Source: Rhynchosporium graminicola (Eukaryota > Ascomycota > Leotiomycetes > Helotiales > Ploettnerulaceae). Taken from it: a stretch of DNA of 64,000 bases. Positions 57,164 through 64,000 of the stretch are shown one piece after another. The stretch lies in assembly GCA_900074885.1 (NCBI GenBank), contig FJUW01000012.1, positions 1,347,841 to 1,411,840 on the forward strand, written 5' to 3'. A program made the translations under genes and the position numbers. Numbering within the stretch: position 1 is the first letter of the stretch; every line of letters begins with the position of its first letter. The notes beneath the pieces were generated by a model. It had not been told where the DNA came from. It did not search any database and saw only the letters and a list, made by a program, of their open reading frames with translations.

Positions 57164-57655
57164 CCCTTTGGCTTCGTTGTCAGCATTTCTTACCGATACC
57201 CTGCTTTGTATAAGCACCTTAGCACTTCACCTTTCTGGAAATCTTTTGGTCTCGAAACCGAACTCATTGTAAGGCGCCTTCATTGAATTTGCTTTCTGCC
57301 AATCTCTTCGCCTTTCGAGCTTGTTGTCTAGTTTGACTAGGCGGTGGAGTGTGTTAACAATTCGCTAATTCACGTCTGGCAGGTACAACAAGACCCCTTA
57401 TCAGGCCAATCGCCCGCACTTCCGACGTTATTAACTGCGAATTCGTCGTAACAAGTGTATTGTTTTGGAAAGAAAACCTGGACGCTCGTCTAGGCTATAA
57501 ACGCTCAATCTTGCACCCTCACGGTCCTCAATTTTACTTCCACAACAACCACAGCTTCGATCTCGCTCTTGCGAGCCACAAATTCTTCGAGTTTTGTTAA
57601 TCTTCGAGGTCCCTATACATACACCTATACTCTGTACACATACCATAACATAATC

Positions 57656-58809
57656 ATGTTCTCTAGATCTGCTTTCCGTGCTACGCGCACTCTTCGAGTT
57701 GCTCCCCCTGCCTTCAGAGCCGTCCGCCCAATTACAGTCAGTGCGCGCCAGAGCGAACCTGTACCTGAAGTTGTTGCTGCGACAGAGGTCAAGCACTCTT
57801 CCTACGTAGATGGATCGGTCGAGCACTCTACGATCGTGGTTGACCAGAGCGCCGTTGACAAGACTGGCCCACTGAGCAAGGCTGTTTATAACAATTTGCC
57901 AAAGACTATGCAAAACATGTCTTTGATGGACAAGATAGTAGTCGTGACTGGGTACGTTGAATTCAACCATGTTTACAATAAATTCGAAGCTGACTTCTTT
58001 CGCAGTGCTGCTCGTGGACTGGGCTACAGCATGGCTCAGGCTTGCGCAGAGGCAGGTGCGAAGGCAATTATCATCTTGGACGCCAATCAGCAGCTTGGTG
58101 AGGAAGCCGTTGCTTCTCTTCACAGTCTGACCGGTGATACTGTCCCGGTCGCCTTTTACAACGTTGATGTTCGTGACGAGAATGCCATCAACGAGTCCAT
58201 CAACGCTCTCGTCAAGGCATACGGTGTTCCCCATGTTTTGATCAACTCCGCAGGTATCGCCGAGTAAGTTCAACCTCTCAACTTCGATGATTGACTGAAG
58301 AAATTCCCGAACATGACTAACATCTTGACAGCTCCAACATGCCCGCTGAGACATACGACACCAAGAAGTGGACCCGTCTTATCGACATTAACTTGACCGG
58401 CTCCTTCCTCATGGCTCAGGCTGTTGGTAAACACATGATTGACGCCAAGCAAGCTGGATCCATCATCTTCATTGCTTCCATGTCCGGAGGCATCGTCAAC
58501 TATCCTCAAGAGCAGTCATGCTACAACGCCTCCAAGGCCGGTGTCATTCAGCTCGGAAAGTCCCTCGCCGCCGAATGGGCCAAGTACAATATTCGTGTCA
58601 ACTGCATCTCCCCCGGCTACATGGACACTGCTTTGAACAACGTCCCCGCTCTCGACGCCCAGAAGAAGATCTGGAAGTCTTTGACCCCACAAAACCGCCT
58701 TGGAGCCGTCCACGACCTTAACGGTCTCGCCGTCCTCTTAGCCTCCGACGCCTCCGCTTTCATGACTGGCAGCAATGTGATCATTGACGGGGGCTACACC
58801 CTCTACTAA
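57656..58809 (+). CDS. Short-chain dehydrogenase/reductase with mitochondrial-type N terminus
   Basis: Exons 57656-57951, 58006-58263 and 58332-58809; 343 residues. The first about 35 residues (MFSRSAFRATRTLRVAPPAF...) are Arg-rich without acids, a likely mitochondrial presequence. The Rossmann fold starts at VVVTGAARGLGYSMAQA, with TGxxxGxG formed across intron 1. NSAG follows at the end of exon 2. The catalytic residues are Ser in FIASMSGG (about 234-236), Tyr249 and Lys253 in SCYNASKAG. ISPGYMDT and the C-terminal GGYTLY end are typical of classical SDRs related to fungal D-arabinitol/mannitol dehydrogenases and L-xylulose reductase (Sou1/Sou2 type). The polyol or sugar substrate is inferred, not shown. 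Confidence 0.88.
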
Positions 58810-61800
58810 TCGTTAGTAAGGCGAAGAACTGAACACCATAAGAATCGTGGTGGAGGTAGTTGGCTAGAAAAGAAAAGGACAACGATTCAGGGACACACCT
58901 CTTCCATTCTCTCACGGTCAATGGCTTTCAGCTCCAGGAGATGGGCGGCTACATCAGGGCGGAATTTTGCTTCTTCTTTATTTCCTTCTACATCTTCTCT
59001 CGCGAGGGACAGTGGGTTCTTTTCTTCATCATTGATGATTGCGTCACTAATACTGCTGAAACTTCTCCCTTTTGCGTTTAATGAAAATCCGGCGCGAAAA
59101 AGGGATGCCGAGGGCAAAGACTGCTTTTCTATACATGGCTGGTGGCGTTCTTTAGAGGTTGCGAGACTTGTCTTTTGCAAGCGACCTTGTGTACTACTTC
59201 TGCTGAGATGGCAGATGTTTCATAATGAAAGATCTATAAGAAACTTGGCTGTCTTGATTCAAGTGACGTGGTGTGGCGATAACCTTGGCTCACTCGACCT
59301 TACTACATTTTTTGTTCTATATGTATGATTTGCGAGAAAGGAAAAATAAGATCCTGCATCTAGAACAAAAATTCCCTCTCCTCCAGTCACTTCATAGAAA
59401 GTATATGTACTACATCAACCACGCAACTTATCTCAGAACGCTTGATTAGATGAAGAAGAAGCTAGCGATCAGAGAGTCTTATGAGAATGCCAACCAGCCT
59501 TTAGCTACATTCCCATCCTATCAACCTAACAAATACTTGCGTGCATAACCATAATATCCAAGCCAAAACCCTCCCAAGGAATAAATTATCGCGTATAGAC
59601 ATCATGACGCAATCTTGAACCTTGCTTCCTTCGATTCACAAGAAGTTGAATCACGAGCTAGACTACGTTTCGTACTAACTCAAGCAAATCGCTCGTCGAA
59701 GGGGCATTCAAATATTATGAAGATGACAGACTCAGCCCTTACTTGAATTCTTGCGTGTCAAGATTCCCTAGGCTCGAGGAGTAGGGACAAATAGTCAGGG
59801 GGGTTAGCGCGCCGGATTGCACAAGGTTTTCTTCTCGTGGGAAAGAAGGCTCTCGCTATATGCATGAGAAGGGATATTCTTGTTTCGTTCGTGGGTCTTG
59901 AGATTGGTCCTCTTCTAATTCATCCTTCTTGCGTTGCAACGTGGTTGAAGTGGGAGATGTGTAGGCAGTCGAGGATGAAGATTATGGTAACATTGGCGAC
60001 GTGAGATTATTTGATGACGACAACAGTAGGTCAGGTCAAAGATATTCTTGGGGTAGGGAATTCAAGATTCTTGATTGCACACGTGCTAAGTTTGACTGTT
60101 GTATGTTAAGGAAGAACTAAGACTTGTCCTGTTACTAGCAGCTAGTCAAAACGACCTTCGCAGACACATCACATCTCGAATGATGAGGTAGGTCTTTTCG
60201 ACTCTTCGTGGATCTGGGATCTAATAACAAGCCATCTTTTCCGTCTTGCATTACAAGAACCAACTCCCTAGCTTCCATGACTACAATTGGATTTCACTCC
60301 TCTCAATCGCACCTCCACTACATCCCCTAGGTGTGTGTATAATGTAAGTATGGTAAATAAATCATCATATGCCTCTAGAGCAAGAGGCCATTTGAATAGC
60401 TCAAAGACGACGGAGCTAACAATGTCAGGGATAGGAAGGAGTTGAAGAAGGAAATTGACGACCATCGGAAATGGGCCAGAAAGTATGCTGATATTGCCCC
60501 GAAGGCTGAGTTTCTACATGAGTCCAGCAGATACAAGGCCAAGCCTTGCTCTGAGAAACTGAAAGCTGAAAGCCTTGCACGAAAACGAAGACGCTCAAGA
60601 GCTCAACGATGATGATCTGTGGTTTTGCTGCGAAGTTTTGGATAGAGCCTGTTACTAGAAACTTCCAGACTGGCTTTATCACTAGTCTATATTTGCATAG
60701 CATAAAAGCTGTCTTTTCTTAAAACCTTGTAATAAAACTTGACAGTAGATGCAGTGAGCAAGCCACGATATCAAGCTCACATATGACAGCACAGAGGAAC
60801 ATGACGATAGTGAACAGTTACCCTTTGCTTAACATCGCAGTGTGTCCTCTCTCCAACATCGACTAAGCATTTCTTCAACCTGCTACTTGATTCTCCTACT
60901 GAAAGGCTATTAACAATTAAACAAGAAGTGTTTATAGAAGAGCAATTAATAGCCACAGTCCCTGACCGCCACCTTTCGTTGGGCGTTCTTGAAGATTGCA
61001 GACGTGCCATCTCGGAGTTCCGGCAGATATTCAAGTTTATCGTTATGGGTTTTGTCCGGACGAAGAAAGTATTCCTTGTGGCCGTCTTATTGCGCACGGA
61101 ATAGTGAAGTAAGCGGACATTTCATCGGCCACAACTCTATGCACAAGTCAGCGAAAGCAAGGAAATAGCCCTTACATCGGATATAGCAGTTATTGACTAC
61201 TCTCTTCATTATACATATTATGGTGAGACCTACTGAAACTCCGAAAGCACTTATCGAGAAATTTCACTTCTCTCTTGACGCTTCGCACCGGCTACTTCCC
61301 AGGTAGCGCTCAAACCACGCACGCAGGCTTCCTCGCCCTATGGCCTGTTATAGAATTTCGTTTGCAGCGGTAAAAAGATACAGCGTTGCACAGACATGAA
61401 CGAAGCCACGGTATCTGTGAGAGGCTGTGTATAGCAATAAGGTACAAGTAAGATGACAGAAGAAGTAGGCTATCAATACAGAAAGACCACGAAGAAAGTG
61501 AAAGAGGAAGATACGTACAGAATCAGGAACTCAGAGCAGGATATAGAGAATGACAGCTACCGGCTTGATGACAAGGCTTACACTCTTGTGATAGCAGTTG
61601 CTAGATACAGTAATGACGTTCGGAAATCTATCCTCTCATTACCCAATTTCCTCCTCTCCTCCTCTCCTCCTCTCCTCCTCTCCTCTCTCCTAACCACAAA
61701 CAATCAAAACTTCTGATTCAGCGCTCTCGCTCTCCCTCTCTCTCTCTCTCTATGCCAAATCTACACAGATCTTCAAACACATCACAACACGTATCAAAGA

Positions 61801-62521
61801 CACGTCTTCCAAGTATCCTAGCAATCCTCCAATGAATCACCGCAAACATACACTCACTGTGTAATCGCGCCATCTCATCTCATCCCCCGTCAATAGGCAA
61901 GCAAAGAGGCAAGCGAGACTGGCTTCTCATTTCTCACGGTCTTTTTTGATGAGGAGGAGGGGATGGGAAGAAATGAGATTCATCGATGGGAAAAGTAAGC
62001 GCAATGCTGATGTCCGTATCATGTAAGATCAGTATAGGACTATGGCTGCACGGAATTTCCCGGTCGAAATGGAGCATGTAGACGGATAGTCAAAAATCTG
62101 ATGACGTTATTTAGCTTGCTGCCCATGGCGATCATGTACAGAATACCATGAGACATCATCGACTATGTCGCTCTCAACTGTCGTACCTCGGGGTCAATTC
62201 ATCTTTCGCCTCTCTTCCTGCTCTTACACCTTTTTGTTTGTTAAAGCAAAAACATATCAAATCCATCACGAAAGCAGGGCAGAGTAACAAATCGAATTCT
62301 TTTCATTTTAATTCACATCCCCGCAACCCAAACGCAACGCAAATATGCAACTTAGGTAAAGGAGGCACCCCGCTCAGGATAAACGCAACCCACAATAACT
62401 GCGATCGATACTTTTTGCAGGTCTTTATCCATCCATTTTTCATCCCCCCAGCCAGCAATATCTGCCTACTTCTCCTTCTCAACCTCAGCCCTCTCAATAT
62501 GCCCCAATAGACATATTTGGA
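58810..62521. other. 3.7-kb convergent gene-free interval with pyrimidine repeats
   Basis: Lies between the 3' ends of the SDR and KH-domain genes. No gene is supported; the plus-strand frame 61453-61716 ends in the repeat and lacks homology. Pyrimidine repeats occur at 61651-61692 (CCTCT units) and 61721-61752 (CT run). Confidence 0.5.
61651..61752 (+). repeat. Two pyrimidine microsatellites (CCTCT units and CT run)
   Basis: A CTCCTCTCCT array is followed about 30 bp later by a CTCTCGCTCTCCCTCTCTCT run. Strongly strand-asymmetric pyrimidine tracts of this kind can form triplex DNA. Confidence 0.8.
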
Positions 62522-64000
62522 TTAGTCCCAGTTGCCATTGCCATTGCTGGTCTGAGGGTATGAGTCCCCATTGGCACCAGAATTACGACCACCTCCGACA
62601 TTACCACTGATACCATCCTGAACAGCCTTCAGAACCAAATCCTTAGCCTTCTCCACACCCTCAGCAGTTCCCAGAATCTCAATAGCTTCACCACCAGCTT
62701 GATCACGCGGAACAGTGATCTTACAGCCCGTAGCCTTGCGGATCTGGTTAACCTTGTTTCCACCTTGACCGATAACGTAGCGGTAAGTGCTTGGATCTGG
62801 CAGGATTAGGTAGCCAGCAGTAGTGTTCTTCATTGCGGCGTCGATGGCTGCAGTGAGTGTTGCTACGGCCTTTGTAACGTTGTCGGGTGGACCGCGTAGA
62901 ATCCAGGGAATCTCACCCTCGATGCTGGATTCGGAATTGTCTATGATGTTCCAGATGTGTGCGTCTAGCTCGGAAGGCTCGTCTGTTTGAAGGGGAAGGT
63001 TGCTGCCGTTTCCACGAACGTTGGTAGGTGCTGTTGGCTTAGGTGGAACCTTGTGACCTGCATGATCAACAGTGACCTTGTTGTCGTTACGAAGTCTTCT
63101 GAAGAATTGCCCATTGTCTGCGATGGTGTGGTGGACCTTTCTTGGTACTTGGACAGTCTCGCCCTCTTGGTCCTTGACGAGGTCGAGGATATGGGTCTTA
63201 GCTGCTTCGACATCGACTGGTAGACCGGTGACCTTGATGCCAGTTTGCTCGCTGCCTTGTCTCGGTATGTCGATAGCAACCTTAAACTTGGCTTCAATGT
63301 CCTTCTTCGTCTCACCTCCACGACCAATGAGCGAGCGATGCTTCTCGGTAGGTACGTCGAAAGTCTCGGTAGCTTGATTCTCACGCTCAAGCACGATCTT
63401 CTCCATAGCTGCGATAATCTTGTCAACGATGTCTGCCTTTCCTTCGACCTTGATAGTATTTCCGTCAGACTCAGCCTTGGGGAACTGAACAGTTCTTGCA
63501 AGCTCTCTGCGGTCATCTGATCCTCCGGCGCCAACTACGATGTCACGAAGGGCAGAACCTAATCATATTAGCTAATGTTCTGTGAGTCAATTGAAGAAAT
63601 ACAAACCTCCAGTACCAATAAGTGCTCTATGGTGCTTCTTCTCTACCTCCAGAGTCTTGGTTACGGTAGTGTCGAAAACATCTCTCTTGGCATCAATCAA
63701 TTTCCGCGCCTGCGCTACTTGAGATACAGTACCCTTGATAACGATCTCAACTCTAGTACTAGGATCCTTAATATCTCTGGCATTTGGAATCTCAATTCTG
63801 GCGCCACTGGTTTGTCTGATCTCATCCATACCACTACCGCGCTGACCGATCAGAGATGGAATTTGTCCAGCTTGAACAGAAACTGCGGCGGAATGCGAGT
63901 TGTCTTTGAGGTACTGGTAGAGGGACAGGATCTCATCTCTGGCTTCATCAGCTCCCTTCTTGGGACCTTTGACGGTGACCTCATCAGGCTCTTGATCCCG
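62522..64000 (-). CDS. SCP160: Multi-KH RNA-binding protein (vigilin/SCP160-like), C-terminal part
   Basis: The gene enters from beyond base 64000 in frame and ends at 62522. One 48-bp intron (63559-63606) interrupts it inside a KH loop (LIGTGG-SALRDIVV). Within the window about 476 residues hold successive KH domains, recognised by their GXXG loops: IGQRGSGMDE, IGTGGSALRD, IGRGGETKKDI and IGQGGNKVNQI, plus degenerate repeats between them (one with FFRRLRND where the loop should be). The tail GNVGGGRNSGANGDSYP is Gly/Asn-rich. Tandem KH proteins of this kind bind ribosomes and mRNA at the ER membrane; yeast Scp160 is the model. Promoter and N-terminal KH repeats are outside the window. Confidence 0.9.

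Larger units (their letters stand above)
52437..57655. other. 5.2-kb gene-sparse interval with simple repeats
   Basis: No convincing gene on either strand. A 168-codon frame (minus, 53344-53850) has no features beyond length. Simple repeats: CCCACGC four times in 54931-54983, an AATGCY-type hexamer array at 55119-55154, a TAGG array at 55489-55504 and a TA run at 57141-57163. The last about 600 bp are the pyrimidine-rich promoter and leader of the dehydrogenase gene at 57656. Confidence 0.5.

Overview
The window is nuclear DNA of a filamentous ascomycete (Pezizomycotina; a leotiomycete such as a Sclerotinia/Botrytis relative is my best guess, but that is inference). Evidence: many short introns of about 48-140 nt with GTAAGT-like donors and CTNAC-type branch sites, fungal versions of RSC9, SFT1, YSC84, ArfGAP and SCP160, and transposon relics in which Gln codons have become TAA/TAG, the signature of repeat-induced point mutation (RIP).

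Left edge (1-7.7 kb): a transposon-rich, gene-poor block. A RIP-degraded Ty3/gypsy element (1-3196) has its 3' LTR abutting a RIP-degraded MULE transposase (3197-4035), so one is nested in the other. After a 30-bp palindrome and an 84-bp hairpin element comes a two-exon gene for a small secreted Cys-rich protein (5115-5519), then a possible gene relic and a tRNA-Leu(AAG) relic cut off in its T loop. From 7.7 to 15.5 kb three housekeeping genes lie on the minus strand: 3-phosphoglycerate dehydrogenase (with a one-base frameshift exactly in its NAD-binding glycine loop), an Rnl2-type RNA ligase, and the ARID chromatin-remodelling subunit RSC9.

At 15.6-18.95 kb sits a complete Tc1/mariner-type element with almost identical 197-bp inverted repeats, a DD34E transposase on the minus strand and a convergent accessory ORF on the plus strand. 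Both ORFs carry TAG stops, and the transposase is split by a 183-bp solo LTR flanked by a 5-bp target duplication; removing it restores the frame exactly.

From 19 to 41 kb: a Rec114-like meiotic protein, an unknown 450-residue protein, a group of small-molecule enzymes (SAM methyltransferase, arylamine N-acetyltransferase, salicylate-hydroxylase-like FAD monooxygenase), a basic unknown protein, methionine-R-sulfoxide reductase, an ArfGAP, the Golgi SNARE SFT1, and the SYLF-SH3 protein YSC84. From 41 to 62 kb gene density is low: an unresolved membrane-protein-like fragment, a second secreted Cys-rich protein with ten Cys and a KR site, a small protein whose six Cys are all in Cys-Pro dipeptides, an eight-exon RING-like protein with a 15-nt exon, and a mitochondrial-type short-chain dehydrogenase. 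The right edge holds the C-terminal KH domains of a vigilin/SCP160-type RNA-binding protein that runs off the window.

The genes do not form one pathway. Functional links suggested by position are the methyltransferase/acetyltransferase/monooxygenase neighbourhood (aryl-compound detoxification, inference) and the two secreted Cys-rich proteins lying in repeat-rich or gene-sparse stretches, as effectors often do in plant-associated fungi. All exon-intron models were built by eye from reading-frame continuity and splice signals and have not been checked against transcripts.
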